Source: Hahella sp018986435
GTDB lineage: Bacteria; Pseudomonadota; Gammaproteobacteria; Pseudomonadales; Oleiphilaceae
Direction: 5' to 3'
Assembly: GCF_050749805.1 (NCBI RefSeq)
Contig: NZ_CP192738.1
Span: 3,844,001 to 3,908,000 of the forward strand
DNA: 64,000 nt
Below are positions 55,222-64,000 of the stretch, piece by piece (the stretch's first letter is position 1; the number at the start of each line of letters is the position of its first letter). Under the pieces are notes generated by a model. The model saw nothing but the letters and a program-made list of their open reading frames with translations, was not told where the DNA came from and made no database searches. The position numbers and the translations under genes are program-made.

Positions 55222-55584
55222 TTAGATAACGTCCCTTCTCATACGCAACCAGTAGAGTCCATAAACGCCATAGACACATGCGACGCCTATCAGAGGCACA
55301 AGAAGTACTTTCGGATTTGAAAAATCAGTTTGGACCCATTTAGTAACGATGGGAATTGCGAGCACGGCAAATACGGAAATGCCTAATATGTGCACAGACA
55401 CTGGCGGCCGGGAGTTTTTAAAATACTTCATTCTGCGCAGTAAACTACCGGCGCTAATGGCGAACATTCCCCAAAATACGAATATCAGCCCTAAATAAAA
55501 CGCTTCTCTGGTGCTGTTAAGTCCAAAAACCGCCCCCGCTAATCCCAATACACTTATGACAACAAAAAATACCGCTAAATACAT
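55222..55584 (-). CDS. Hypothetical four-span membrane protein, 120 residues
   Basis: Four hydrophobic segments (LAVFFVVISVLGLAGAVF, FYLGLIFVFWGMFAISAG, VHILGISVFAVLAIPIV, VLLVPLIGVACVYGVYGL) separated by short basic loops (LLRRMKYFKNSR). No known motif is seen. It is transcribed alone, with ~260 nt of non-coding DNA before the Nudix gene. Confidence 0.75.
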   Translation of the reverse strand: MYLAVFFVVISVLGLAGAVFGLNSTREAFYLGLIFVFWGMFAISAGSLLRRMKYFKNSRPPVSVHILGISVFAVLAIPIVTKWVQTDFSNPKVLLVPLIGVACVYGVYGLYWLRMRRDVI

Positions 55585-55732
55585 GTGCTACCGACCAACG
55601 TTCCCTTATCTCTGTTTTAAATTCAGCCGTAGCGTTTCCAGTTCAATACTTCACCGCGCCAAGCTGCTATGGGGGCGGCATTGTAGCGATTAGCGGTTTC
55701 ATAATCCCGTTGTTTATAAGAATTCCTGGGAC

Positions 55733-56200
55733 CTAATTACGGTCGTCGATTTCTCGCCATTGTTGGTAGATATCATCCGGCCACAGGCTTTGGAAATAGG
55801 CGACCAACGCCAGTTTCTGCTCCTGATTGAACTTGTCGCCAAAGGCCGGCATTACGCCTCCTACCGGCGCACCGCCATTTTCGATCGTCGCTAACAGCGT
55901 TTCCATGGGATGGTGCCACGCATGCGCTGTTCCGTTCAGCGGTGGGGGCGGATAATGTCCATTGGCGTCCGGCTTCTTCCAATTCTCCGCCAGCCCTTGG
56001 GCGCGACGCCCATGACACACCCCACAATTGGCTTCAAATAAGGTTTTTCCTGTTTCAGCCTGAGCTTTTGTGTACCAACGGCCGGTGTCTGTTTGGGGTT
56101 GCGTGCAAGCCGATAATATCAGCGTTAAGCCCAGTCCTATCGCCATAGCGAACCGACGGTATGCCGCTCGACACTGCACTACTTTCATGTTTAAGGTCAT
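55733..56200 (-). CDS. Cytochrome c lipoprotein
   Basis: ATG 56200 overlaps the stop of the upstream gene (ATGA), so it is coupled; ATG 56188 is an alternative. A lipoprotein signal (LGLTLILSAC) precedes a single class-I cytochrome c domain with CGVCHGRR as heme site and Met in GGVMPAFGDKF as the distal ligand. It is probably an outer- or inner-membrane anchored electron carrier. A stray cytochrome next to two immunity-like genes is unusual. Confidence 0.9.
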   Translation of the reverse strand: MTLNMKVVQCRAAYRRFAMAIGLGLTLILSACTQPQTDTGRWYTKAQAETGKTLFEANCGVCHGRRAQGLAENWKKPDANGHYPPPPLNGTAHAWHHPMETLLATIENGGAPVGGVMPAFGDKFNQEQKLALVAYFQSLWPDDIYQQWREIDDRN

Positions 56201-56757
56201 AACTCCAATACCCTCTTGAGCCGCTCTGCAACTTCTCGCGAAGGCGTGCGAATATTTCCAGAGCTATTGATGTTATTTAAGTGGTAATTCGCGTGCGCCA
56301 TAACATGATGGTTAATGTAGTGCAGGAAACTGTCATACCTATATTCGACTTCCTTTGCGCCGGGATACCAAAATACTATTCGATACTCCTGTATCGCCTC
56401 GTTCCAATCGCTTGTATCAATACAGTCACAACATCGATCATGACCATGATTAATCACTATATACGGCTTTGGTTTGGCGGCCCGCCATTTATCGCCATGA
56501 GCCCTTCTGCGCAACCTGCGAAATATCCTGTTTACTCTGATGATATGGTAGTGGTTGTAGTAGTCTTCCCCCAGGCTGGCGAAGAAACTGCCAAATTTAG
56601 CCGATAGCATTGCGAAATCTATCAGTCCTTGGGGCAACGAAAATCCAAAGTGTTCATTGACCCGGTTAATGCTGTCCAGGGTTGGCTTTTCTTGGTGACA
56701 GACATATCCGCTCACCATATCATTAACTTCGGCCAGCTTTTCCAGGCTATACATCAT
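56197..56757 (-). CDS. SUKH (SMI1/KNR4)-like protein
   Basis: The 186-residue product has the SUKH opening (LDSINRVNEHFGFSLPQGLI, DFAMLSAKFGSFF) and a middle strand-turn region (KPYIVINHGHDRCCDCIDTS, RIVFWYPGAKEVEYRYDSFL) followed by HYINHHVMAH. Three Cys cluster in the turn. SUKH proteins are best known as immunity proteins in polymorphic-toxin systems. It overlaps both neighbours by 4 nt. No toxin gene is adjacent, so it may be an orphan immunity gene. Confidence 0.75.
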   Translation of the reverse strand: MMYSLEKLAEVNDMVSGYVCHQEKPTLDSINRVNEHFGFSLPQGLIDFAMLSAKFGSFFASLGEDYYNHYHIIRVNRIFRRLRRRAHGDKWRAAKPKPYIVINHGHDRCCDCIDTSDWNEAIQEYRIVFWYPGAKEVEYRYDSFLHYINHHVMAHANYHLNNINSSGNIRTPSREVAERLKRVLEL

Positions 56758-57167
56758 TTTCGCATCGAATAACCCCGCAAGGCGGAGATATAAGCCGTCT
56801 TGTCGAAGTAGAAAGGGCTGGTTCTTTTCATCCAGTTATTCTGACTGAAGCCTTGCTTCCAGTTTGATTCCCATCCAATGTCGCTCCATTTTATCCGGCC
56901 ACCCAGGTCTTCAACCTTTACCGTTACTGCGCCGCAACCCAAGTCCGCACAACAACCGCACAAATAGAGGGGAACGCGTCCTGAGGCCAGACATGAAGGC
57001 ATTCTCAGTAGTAGCTGCTTCGCATAATCACGGTCAACTTCAATAGCGCTGAAGTCGTCATTTATTCCGAGATGTTTCGCCAATCTGATATTGCCAATCT
57101 TGTAGTCAGCAAAGGATCTGGCCTTGTCTCTAGAACTTGGGGCGCTATATATTTCCAGTGTGTGCAT
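56754..57167 (-). CDS. Hypothetical protein with Cys-rich strand, 137 residues
   Basis: ATG start. The central motif VPLYLCGCCADLGCGAVTVK and KWSDIGWESNW recur in small proteins of unknown function, as I recall. Four Cys residues lie within about ten positions and could bind zinc. The C-terminus (SPFYFDKTAYISALRGY) is strand-helix. It overlaps the SUKH-like gene by 4 nt, so the two are co-translated. It may also be an immunity-type protein. Confidence 0.7.
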   Translation of the reverse strand: MHTLEIYSAPSSRDKARSFADYKIGNIRLAKHLGINDDFSAIEVDRDYAKQLLLRMPSCLASGRVPLYLCGCCADLGCGAVTVKVEDLGGRIKWSDIGWESNWKQGFSQNNWMKRTSPFYFDKTAYISALRGYSMRK

Positions 57168-57300
57168 GATATGTATGACGTTACAGCTTGCTTAAAAACA
57201 GGTGCTTTCAGCTTATCATTTTTCGCCGCACGAGACTCGACTACCAAGCGTTAAGCCACGCATCCCTGCGCAGCTTCTGGCGAAGTTATCGCGACAGGGA

Positions 57301-57777
57301 TTATTTCACCGTCACGTCGCCGTGCATGCCCGCTTCATAGTGGCCGGGTAAGTTGCAGGCCATTTCGAAGGTTCCGGCGCTGGCGAAGGTCCAGACGATT
57401 TCGCGGCTTTCGCCGGGTTCCAGGGAGACGGAGGAGCCATCGTCGTGTTTCATGTCCGGCATGGTGCGCATCATTTCGCCGTGGGCGCGGTGTTCTTCTT
57501 CCGTACCCAAAGAGAATTCATGACGCACCTGGCCGGCGTTGGTAATCACCAGTTTCACGGTTTCTCCCGCTTTGACTTCGATCGCCCCCGGCTCGAATTT
57601 CATGGCGTCAGTGGCCTTTATTTCAATGGTGCGGCTTACTTTGGCGGCGTCGCCAGGGGCGCCGGCCGGGGAGGCTTTCGACTCGTGATGGTGGGAATGG
57701 CCATGGCCGCCGGAAGCAGCGACTGTCACACTGGCGCTCATAAACAGCGTGCCGATCATCCAGTTTTTTAATAACAT
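57301..57777 (-). CDS. Cupredoxin-type copper-binding protein of the cus operon
   Basis: ATG 57777 gives a proper signal peptide (MIGTLFMSASVTVAA); the ORF extends to 57912 but that part overlaps cusA and lacks a signal. The mature 158-residue protein begins with a His-rich lead (GGHGHSHHHE), then a cupredoxin fold. Copper ligands fit a type-1 site: His in AGQVRHEFSLG, Cys-x4-His in CNLPGHYEAGM, with the Met. It probably carries or buffers copper in the periplasm for CusCBA. Confidence 0.93.
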   Translation of the reverse strand: MLLKNWMIGTLFMSASVTVAASGGHGHSHHHESKASPAGAPGDAAKVSRTIEIKATDAMKFEPGAIEVKAGETVKLVITNAGQVRHEFSLGTEEEHRAHGEMMRTMPDMKHDDGSSVSLEPGESREIVWTFASAGTFEMACNLPGHYEAGMHGDVTVK

Positions 57778-57872
57778 CTTTTTCTCTTCTTGCTTCGTTT
57801 TACTTAAGGATTTGTTCACTGTATTACTCGATCCAGTCGTCCCTGCGGACATGACATCAGAGATGTTAAGAC

Positions 57873-60800
57873 TCATGCCGATCTTCCCGTTGGAAGCCCC
57901 GTTCGCTTCCATAGAAAATACAACGCGGGTATCACCAGTAGCGCTAACGCTAATGTGCTCAGCATGCCGCCGATCATGGGGCCTGCGATGCGCTGCATGA
58001 CTTCTGAGCCGGTTCCCTCACCCAGCATGATCGGAATCAGCCCCACCACGATCGCCGCAACGGTCATCATAATCGGCCTGACGCGCATCCCCGCTCCCTG
58101 CATTACTGCGTTCAGCAGGTCTTCACGGTTCAACGCCCGCCCCTCTTCAATCGCCTTCTCCCGCATCGCCGCAAAAGACTGATTCAGGTACACCAGCATC
58201 AACACGCCAATCTCCACCGCCACCCCCGCCAGGGCGATAAAGCCCACGCCAACGGCCACGGACAGGTTGTAATTGAGCAGGTACAACAGCCACACGCCGC
58301 CCACCAGCGCAAACGGCAGCGTGCCCATAATGATCAAAACCTCAATGAAGTTGCGGAAGTTCATGTACAGCAGCACCACGATGATCATCAAGGTCAGCGG
58401 TACCACCAAGGTCAGTTTTTCTTTGGCCCGCAGCATGTACTCATACTGACCTGACCAGGCGATGGAATAGCCTGGAGGGACTTCCACCTGCTCCGCGACC
58501 ACCTTCTGCGCCTCCGCCACGTATGACCCCAGGTCTCGACCTTCGATATCCACCAGGGTCCAGCCGTTCAGGCGGGCGTTTTCGCTCTTGATCGCCGGAG
58601 GGCCGTCATCGATGTAGATGTCCGCCACGTCCGCAAGGGCGATGCGCTGTCCTGAGGCGGTGACGACCGGCAGCAGCTTCAACTGCTCCACGGAATCCCG
58701 GTAGGCCTGCGGATAGCGAATATTTACGGGAAAACGCTCCAGCCCTTCCACCGTTTCCGTCACATTCATGCCACCTACCGCCGCGCTGGTGACATCTTGA
58801 ATGTCCGCCACCGATAAGCCATATCGCGCGGCGTCGGCGCGACGGATATCCACTTTGACGTAGCGCCCGCCCGCCACTCTTTCTGAGTACACCGAGGCCG
58901 TTCCCGCCACTTTCGGCAACACTTGCTCCAGGCGCTTGCCAATCTTCTCAATTTCCTTCAGGTCCGGGCCGGAGACTTTCACGCCCACCGGGGTTTTGAT
59001 GCCCGTGGACAACATATCGATACGCGTCTTGATCGGCATGACCCAGGCGTTGGTGAGGCCGGGCAACTTCACCAGTCTATCCATCTCTTTACGCAGGCTT
59101 TCCGGCGTCATGCCGGCGCGCCATTCCTCACGGGGTTTCAGTTGAATAAACGTTTCGATCATGGTGAGCGGCGCGGGGTCCGTCGCGGTGTCCGCCCGAC
59201 CGATCTTGCCGAACACGGAAACCACTTCCGGCACCGTGCGAATCAGCTTGTCCGTGCGCTGCAGCACTTCCCTCGCCTCTTCGATGGACACGCCGGCGTA
59301 GGTGGTGGGCATGTACATCAGATCGCCTTCATCCAGCGGCGGCATGAACTCTGCGCCCAGCTTGTTCACTGGCCACAGCCCCACCGCCAGGATCACGATA
59401 CTGAACAAAATCACCAGCAACGGATGCTTCAGAACGCCTTTGATGACGGGACGATACATCGCCGTCAGCAGACGATTCAGAGGGTTTTTATGTTCAGGCG
59501 TCACCTTGCCACGGATAAAATAGCCCATCAGCACCGGAACCAGAGTGATCGCCAGTCCGGCCGCCGCCGCCATGGCGTAGGTTTTGGTAAACGCCAGAGG
59601 GGCGAATAATTTGCCTTCCTGCGCTTCCAATGTGAACACCGGCAGAAAGCTCATGGTGATGATCAACAGGGAGAAGAACAGCGGCGGCCCCACTTCCGAT
59701 GCCGCGTCTGCGATGACTCGCCAGCGGTTTTCAGCGGTCAAAGGCGTGCGTTCCATGTGTTTGTGCACGTTCTCCACCATGACAATAGCGCCGTCCACCA
59801 TCGCGCCAATAGCGATGGCGATACCGCCCAGGGACATAATGTTGGCGTTGATGCCCTGATGCTGCATGACGATAAAGGCCACCAATATGCCGATAGGCAG
59901 ACTGACGATGATCACCAGTGACGAGCGCAGGTGGAACAAGAACACCGCACAGATCAGCGTCACCACGATAAACTCTTCCAGCAGTTTCTCGTACAGGTTG
60001 TGCACCGCTCTTTCGATCAGGTGGGAACGATCATAGGTGGGAATGACTTCCACGCCCTCAGGCAGGCCCTTCTTGAGCTCTTCCAGCCGTTCTTTCACTC
60101 CTTCTATGGTCTTTTGCGCGTTCTCGCTGAAACGCATGACGATCACGCCGCCGACCACTTCGCCTTCGCCGTCCAGTTCAGCAATACCTCGACGCATCTG
60201 CGGGCCGATGACAATATCCGCCACGTCTTCCAGCAGTAACGGCGTGCCGTTGACATTCAGGCCCAGGGGAATCTTTTTCAACTCGTCGATGCCCTGGATA
60301 TAGCCGGTTACCCGCACCATATATTCCGCTTCCGCCATCTCAATGACCGAGGCCCCGCTCTCCCGGTTGCCCTTCTGGATCGCCGACTTGATGTGCGCCA
60401 GGGGAACGCCGTAGGCGCGCAGACGATTCGGGTCCACCTGCACCTGATACTGTTTGACCATGCCGCCCACCGTCGCTACTTCCGACACGCCGGGGACCGT
60501 CTGCAATTCGAACTTCAAAAACCAGTCCTGAATCGCACGTAACTGTCCGATGTCATGACCACCGCTGCGATCCGCCAGCGCATAGGCATATACCCAGCCC
60601 ACCCCGGTGGCGTCCGGCCCCAGTTGGGGTTTGGCGGCGGCGGGCAGTTGTCCGGACACCTGACTCAGATACTCCAGTACACGCGAACGCGCCCAGTACA
60701 AATCGGTTCCGTCTTCAAATATCACGTAGACGTAGGAGTCCCCGAAAAACGAAAAGCCCCTCACCGTCTGCGCTCCCGGCACCGACAGCATGGCGGTGGT

Positions 60801-61007
60801 CAGCGGATAGGTCACCTGATCCTGCACCACCTGCGGCGCCTGCCCCGGGTAGGAAGTCTTGATGATGACCTGCACGTCAGACAGATCGGGGATGGCGTCG
60901 ATGGGGGTATAGCGTAGGGAATGCCAGCCCCAGCCCACCAGAATAAAGGTCGCCAGCATCACAAAAAATCGGTTGGCGACCGACCAGCGTATGACGGCTG
61001 CGATCAT
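57873..61007 (-). CDS. cusA: Copper/silver efflux RND transporter
   Basis: The 1044-residue inner-membrane pump matches CusA/CzcA length. The first span (FFVMLATFILVGWGWHSL) and IDAIPDLSDVQVIIKT are classic for heavy-metal RND proteins. Twelve spans in two groups, with GAMVDGAIVMVENVHKHMER around the proton-relay region, are visible. The periplasmic metal path includes Met-rich segments (GKLFAPLAFTKTYAMAAA, RTVPEVVSVFGKIGRADTAT, LSTGIKTPVGVKV). It exports Cu(I)/Ag(I) from periplasm and cytoplasm through CusC with CusB. It overlaps cusB by 4 nt and is followed by the cupredoxin gene. Confidence 0.95.
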   Translation of the reverse strand: MIAAVIRWSVANRFFVMLATFILVGWGWHSLRYTPIDAIPDLSDVQVIIKTSYPGQAPQVVQDQVTYPLTTAMLSVPGAQTVRGFSFFGDSYVYVIFEDGTDLYWARSRVLEYLSQVSGQLPAAAKPQLGPDATGVGWVYAYALADRSGGHDIGQLRAIQDWFLKFELQTVPGVSEVATVGGMVKQYQVQVDPNRLRAYGVPLAHIKSAIQKGNRESGASVIEMAEAEYMVRVTGYIQGIDELKKIPLGLNVNGTPLLLEDVADIVIGPQMRRGIAELDGEGEVVGGVIVMRFSENAQKTIEGVKERLEELKKGLPEGVEVIPTYDRSHLIERAVHNLYEKLLEEFIVVTLICAVFLFHLRSSLVIIVSLPIGILVAFIVMQHQGINANIMSLGGIAIAIGAMVDGAIVMVENVHKHMERTPLTAENRWRVIADAASEVGPPLFFSLLIITMSFLPVFTLEAQEGKLFAPLAFTKTYAMAAAAGLAITLVPVLMGYFIRGKVTPEHKNPLNRLLTAMYRPVIKGVLKHPLLVILFSIVILAVGLWPVNKLGAEFMPPLDEGDLMYMPTTYAGVSIEEAREVLQRTDKLIRTVPEVVSVFGKIGRADTATDPAPLTMIETFIQLKPREEWRAGMTPESLRKEMDRLVKLPGLTNAWVMPIKTRIDMLSTGIKTPVGVKVSGPDLKEIEKIGKRLEQVLPKVAGTASVYSERVAGGRYVKVDIRRADAARYGLSVADIQDVTSAAVGGMNVTETVEGLERFPVNIRYPQAYRDSVEQLKLLPVVTASGQRIALADVADIYIDDGPPAIKSENARLNGWTLVDIEGRDLGSYVAEAQKVVAEQVEVPPGYSIAWSGQYEYMLRAKEKLTLVVPLTLMIIVVLLYMNFRNFIEVLIIMGTLPFALVGGVWLLYLLNYNLSVAVGVGFIALAGVAVEIGVLMLVYLNQSFAAMREKAIEEGRALNREDLLNAVMQGAGMRVRPIMMTVAAIVVGLIPIMLGEGTGSEVMQRIAGPMIGGMLSTLALALLVIPALYFLWKRTGLPTGRSA

Positions 61008-62632
61008 TGCCCGCCCTCCGTTTGCATCGCGTCAGACGCCGGCATGTCATGGTCCATGGAGTGATCCATCTGCATATCCGCTTCCATCTCAGCGTCCTTT
61101 GCGCTGTTTTCCGCACTCATAGTCTGAGCGGCCGGAGCGGCGGCGATGATATCCAGCGCAGTCACCTGGAAGTCCGAAGGACTGCTGCGGGAGATTTCGA
61201 AACGCACGCGCTGACCGGGCGCGACATCTTCCAGCGGCAACCCTTCGACCGTCGTGAAGTCCATGTCCATGGAGGGCCAGTTCCAGGCCTTCACTGGGTC
61301 GTGGGAGATATTCAGCATGCCGTGGCCCGCCATCACGCTGTTGATGGTTCCAGTCGCCCACACCGTACTTGGCGCAGCATCCTGTTGCGCACTTTGGTTG
61401 GAGGATTCCAGCGCCGCCAGCGCGACATCAACTTTGGACTCCGAGTCGATCAGGAACTGTCCCGAGATCACCACTTGATCTCCCGCCTTCAGCCCTTCCA
61501 GCACTTGCACGCGATCGTCCGCTTCCACTCCCAGTTTCACGAAAGCCGGGCGATAGCGGCCGTCGCCTTCCGACAGCACCACACGATCATGGCTGCCAGT
61601 GCGTATCACCGCCTCACGGGGAATAGATAGTGCTTGGTCATCGACTTTCGCCTGCAAGGTCAGGTCCGCAAACATATTGGGCTTCAGGGTCAGGTCAGGA
61701 TTCGGGAAACGCAGGCGCACGCGCAGAGTCCGTGTTTTGGCGTCCAGCACCGGGTACAGGTAGTCGACCTTGCCTTCCCAGGTGCGTCCCGGCGCCGCCG
61801 CCACTTGCATGACGACCGGCTGTCCGGCTTTCACCCAGCCTGCCTGCCGCTCAAACACCTCCGCAATCACCCAAACTTGCTCCAGCCCGCCAATGGACAT
61901 GATTTCCGTCGCAGGTTTGATGAACATGCCTTCCCGCACCATCAACGCATCCACCACGCCGCTCTGTTCCGCGTACACACTGATGCGCTGGTCCACCGAG
62001 CGACGTTTTTCCAGGCGACTGACCTGCCCATTATTCAGGCCCAACGATAACAAGCGCTCCCGCGATGCTTTGAGCAAAATATTGTTGGCGCTGCGCAGCG
62101 CCGCCAGATACTCTTCCTGCGCATTCACCAGCGCCGGGGAATAGATTTCATAGAGCTTTTGTCCCTTGCTGACCGGGTCGCCGCTGGATTTCACATTCAG
62201 CGCCTCAATCCAGCCTTCCACGCGACTGTGCACATGGGTCAGACGGTCTTCGTCAAACGCCACATAACCCACGGTATGAATCGGCAACGTTAATTGCCCC
62301 TGCTCCACCTTGGCGACGCGCACGCCCAGATTGTGCTCCATGGTGGGGTTGATGGTGACGCCGCCGTCATCGTTCTGGCCCTGAGCGTCTTCTTCATAGA
62401 CTGGCACCAGATCCATACCCATGGGGGACTTGCCGGGTTTATCGCGGCGGTAATTGGGGTCCATGGGCGCCACCCAGTACAACGGCTGCTTCTCCCCGCC
62501 TGACTCGACGGCGGCCATATCCCCCATCGCCCCTATGTCTCCCATCAGCGCAGTCAGCGCCGGATGCCGGCTGACGAACAGGCCGGCGACAAAGGCGACG
62601 ACGATAAAAATTAAACTGATCACTAAACGCAT
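61004..62632 (-). CDS. cusB: CusB periplasmic adaptor with fused CusF-like domain
   Basis: The 542-residue membrane-fusion protein links CusA to CusC. After an N-terminal anchor (LVISLIFIVVAFVAGLFVS) comes a heavy-metal-binding peptide (YWVAPMDPNYRRDKPGKSPM, ending GMDLVPVYEED). The barrel-hairpin adaptor body follows (~95-420; VEGWIEALNVKSSGDPVSKG). The last ~100 residues are a CusF-like chaperone domain (GHGMLNISHDPVKAWNWPSM with Met and Trp copper ligands), normally a separate protein. The tail is Met/His-rich (DMQMDHSMDHDM). The fusion should hand copper directly into the adaptor. It overlaps cusA by 4 nt; 3 nt separate it from cusC. Confidence 0.95.
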   Translation of the reverse strand: MRLVISLIFIVVAFVAGLFVSRHPALTALMGDIGAMGDMAAVESGGEKQPLYWVAPMDPNYRRDKPGKSPMGMDLVPVYEEDAQGQNDDGGVTINPTMEHNLGVRVAKVEQGQLTLPIHTVGYVAFDEDRLTHVHSRVEGWIEALNVKSSGDPVSKGQKLYEIYSPALVNAQEEYLAALRSANNILLKASRERLLSLGLNNGQVSRLEKRRSVDQRISVYAEQSGVVDALMVREGMFIKPATEIMSIGGLEQVWVIAEVFERQAGWVKAGQPVVMQVAAAPGRTWEGKVDYLYPVLDAKTRTLRVRLRFPNPDLTLKPNMFADLTLQAKVDDQALSIPREAVIRTGSHDRVVLSEGDGRYRPAFVKLGVEADDRVQVLEGLKAGDQVVISGQFLIDSESKVDVALAALESSNQSAQQDAAPSTVWATGTINSVMAGHGMLNISHDPVKAWNWPSMDMDFTTVEGLPLEDVAPGQRVRFEISRSSPSDFQVTALDIIAAAPAAQTMSAENSAKDAEMEADMQMDHSMDHDMPASDAMQTEGGQ

Positions 62633-62635
62633 GGG

Positions 62636-63916
62636 TCACTCCTTGAAGGGCAGGCTATCGATGGGGGATTCCGCGGCGAAGAAGTAATCGAGTCTCGCCA
62701 GCGCCGCGCGGCCGTCGATATCAATGCGTAACTGTTCCAGCCTGAGCTTCTGTACGGTCAGATAGGCGCGCATCACTTCCGCAAAGTCAGCCGTATCCGA
62801 CTGATAGGAAGATAACGCCGAATCAGCCTGGCTTAACGCCTGAGGCGTGATCTGCTCCTTGTACAAGCGACCGCGCTCCTGAGCCTGCCGCCAGCGGCTG
62901 AAGGCCACTTGCGCCTCCGCATCCAACATGCGCAGCATTTCCAGGCGCCGACTGCGGCTCGCTTCCTGATTGCGCGCGGCGGCTGAGACGCGGCGATCCT
63001 GTCGCTGTCCAGTGAATAAGGGAAGTTGCACGCTTACCGCAGCGGAGAAAAAGTCTGCGCGCGCGGAGCCGTCCATGTTCTCGCCGTCGCGCCAGGCATA
63101 GCCGACGTCCACGCCCCAGGACGGCTTGTAGGACTGCTCGGCCAGCGCCGCATTGGTGACGGACATATCCACTTCCGCATCCAGGGCTTTTACCGCGGGA
63201 TGCGCCAGCAACGCGCTTTCCAGCGCGCCGACATGAGGCGCATTCAGATCCGGCAACGCCGTGTTCAGCTCTCGGCTCATCACTTCCGGACCAACCCAGC
63301 GAGCCAGCCACGCCCGCGCTTCGTCTTCTTTCTGGCGAGCGTTGATCAAACGGTCGTTGAGCTGACTCAACTCCAGATCCGCCCGCAGCACGTCCTGCTG
63401 TTTGCTGCGGCCGACGCTATACAGGGATTGCGTGACTTCCTGCAGTTGCTGAAACAGTCCTTCATCCTGGCGATAAACCTCCTGGGCCTGCTTCCAATAC
63501 AATGACTCCAACCAGGCCAGACGCACTTCGCGGCGCACCTGATGGGCGCGGTCCTGGGCCATCCAGCGTTGGACGACGGCGGTCTGCTCACCGCGACGGC
63601 GGGACAGGGCCAAGGTGTCCCCCGCCGGGAATTTCTGTCCCAGCCCGACGCGGAACTGCGTCATGGGTTCCTGGTCAGTGGCGAAGGTGTCGGTAGGCAG
63701 GTTCAAGGCGCCCAGAGACAGGCTTGGGTCCGGCAATTGTCCGTCCGCCACCGCCATGTCTTCACTGGCCTGGGATAACTGTTGCAGACGCGCGATATCC
63801 GCGTCTCTTTGCACCGCCAGGGTTTCCGCCTGCGACAGAGTCAGGCTCTGCGCGGACGCGGCGATGCTCCAACCCAACAGCAGGCTGGATAGAAACAGGT
63901 TTTGCAACGGCTTCAT
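62636..63916 (-). CDS. cusC: CusC outer-membrane efflux channel
   Basis: ATG 63916 follows TTGGAGC and gives a clean signal peptide (LFLSSLLLGWSIAASA); the upstream ATG at 63934 is less likely. The 426-residue product is a TolC-family outer-membrane factor: long amphipathic helices (LTLSQAETLAVQRDADIARL, LSQLNDRLINARQKEDEAR) and two strand pairs. It is the first gene of the cusCBA operon. A regulator such as CusR is not visible, so control lies outside the window. Confidence 0.93.
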   Translation of the reverse strand: MKPLQNLFLSSLLLGWSIAASAQSLTLSQAETLAVQRDADIARLQQLSQASEDMAVADGQLPDPSLSLGALNLPTDTFATDQEPMTQFRVGLGQKFPAGDTLALSRRRGEQTAVVQRWMAQDRAHQVRREVRLAWLESLYWKQAQEVYRQDEGLFQQLQEVTQSLYSVGRSKQQDVLRADLELSQLNDRLINARQKEDEARAWLARWVGPEVMSRELNTALPDLNAPHVGALESALLAHPAVKALDAEVDMSVTNAALAEQSYKPSWGVDVGYAWRDGENMDGSARADFFSAAVSVQLPLFTGQRQDRRVSAAARNQEASRSRRLEMLRMLDAEAQVAFSRWRQAQERGRLYKEQITPQALSQADSALSSYQSDTADFAEVMRAYLTVQKLRLEQLRIDIDGRAALARLDYFFAAESPIDSLPFKE

Positions 63917-64000
63917 GGGAAGCTCCAATCTCAATGATCATGCCGTGCGACGCAGCGACAGCCGGTCGCAGTTCCAGAGCCGGCGCGCGCGTATGCGCGG

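Noticed and set aside
57778..57912. N-terminal extension of the cupredoxin ORF
   Set aside because: It overlaps cusA and has no export signal; the ATG at 57777 gives a proper signal peptide.
58923..59609. 228-codon plus-strand ORF within cusA
   Set aside because: Antisense to a clearly conserved RND pump; His/Arg-rich composition is typical of reverse-strand shadows in GC-rich DNA.

Overview
The window looks like a chromosomal segment from a marine gammaproteobacterium. GC content is moderately high, gene packing is typical of a proteobacterium, and pntAB, a CusCBA system, PEP-CTERM, CAP-domain and Rhs genes occur together. A Hahella-like (Hahellaceae) source is my best guess, inferred from gene content and style only. 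No tRNA, rRNA, CRISPR array or intact insertion sequence was recognised.

The most notable region is 1-8.1 kb. Five consecutive plus-strand genes are tightly spaced and appear to form an operon. The third encodes a borosin-type peptide backbone alpha-N-methyltransferase (OphMA-like) fused to a borosin-binding-like helical domain. Where the fungal proteins end in a short core peptide, this one carries a further ~330 residues. Around it lie two large membrane-spanning proteins of unknown function (one with a long Asp-Val/Ile/Thr dipeptide repeat), a protein with six ~63-residue repeats, and an Fe(II)/2-oxoglutarate oxygenase-like enzyme. The likely reading is an unusual RiPP or protein-modification system. 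Its substrate is not obvious.

8.5-15 kb holds signalling genes: a 1251-residue hybrid sensor kinase, a divergent diguanylate cyclase and a STAS protein. 15.5-17.1 kb has a desaturase and a small holin-like protein.

17.2-33.4 kb is a polymorphic-toxin locus read on the minus strand. A 3883-residue secreted Rhs protein ends in a deaminase-like tip and is followed by a candidate immunity gene. Downstream is an orphan Rhs C-terminal module, duplicated at the DNA level, with a different (ADP-ribosyltransferase-like) tip and its own candidate immunity gene. An AT-rich array of further immunity-like genes follows, including a frameshifted SUKH-like gene.

33.7-57 kb is mixed: pntAB, a MerR regulator, two CAP-domain proteins (one fused to a trypsin-like protease through a Thr-Asp-Pro repeat), an ImpA-like metalloprotease, a PEP-CTERM protein, a PCuAC copper chaperone, a Crp/Fnr regulator, a beta-propeller protein, a NarL-type response regulator, a PP2C phosphatase, a Nudix hydrolase and another SUKH-like gene pair next to a cytochrome c. 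57.3-63.9 kb is a copper/silver efflux operon (cusC-cusB-cusA plus a cupredoxin), with a CusF-like domain fused to CusB.
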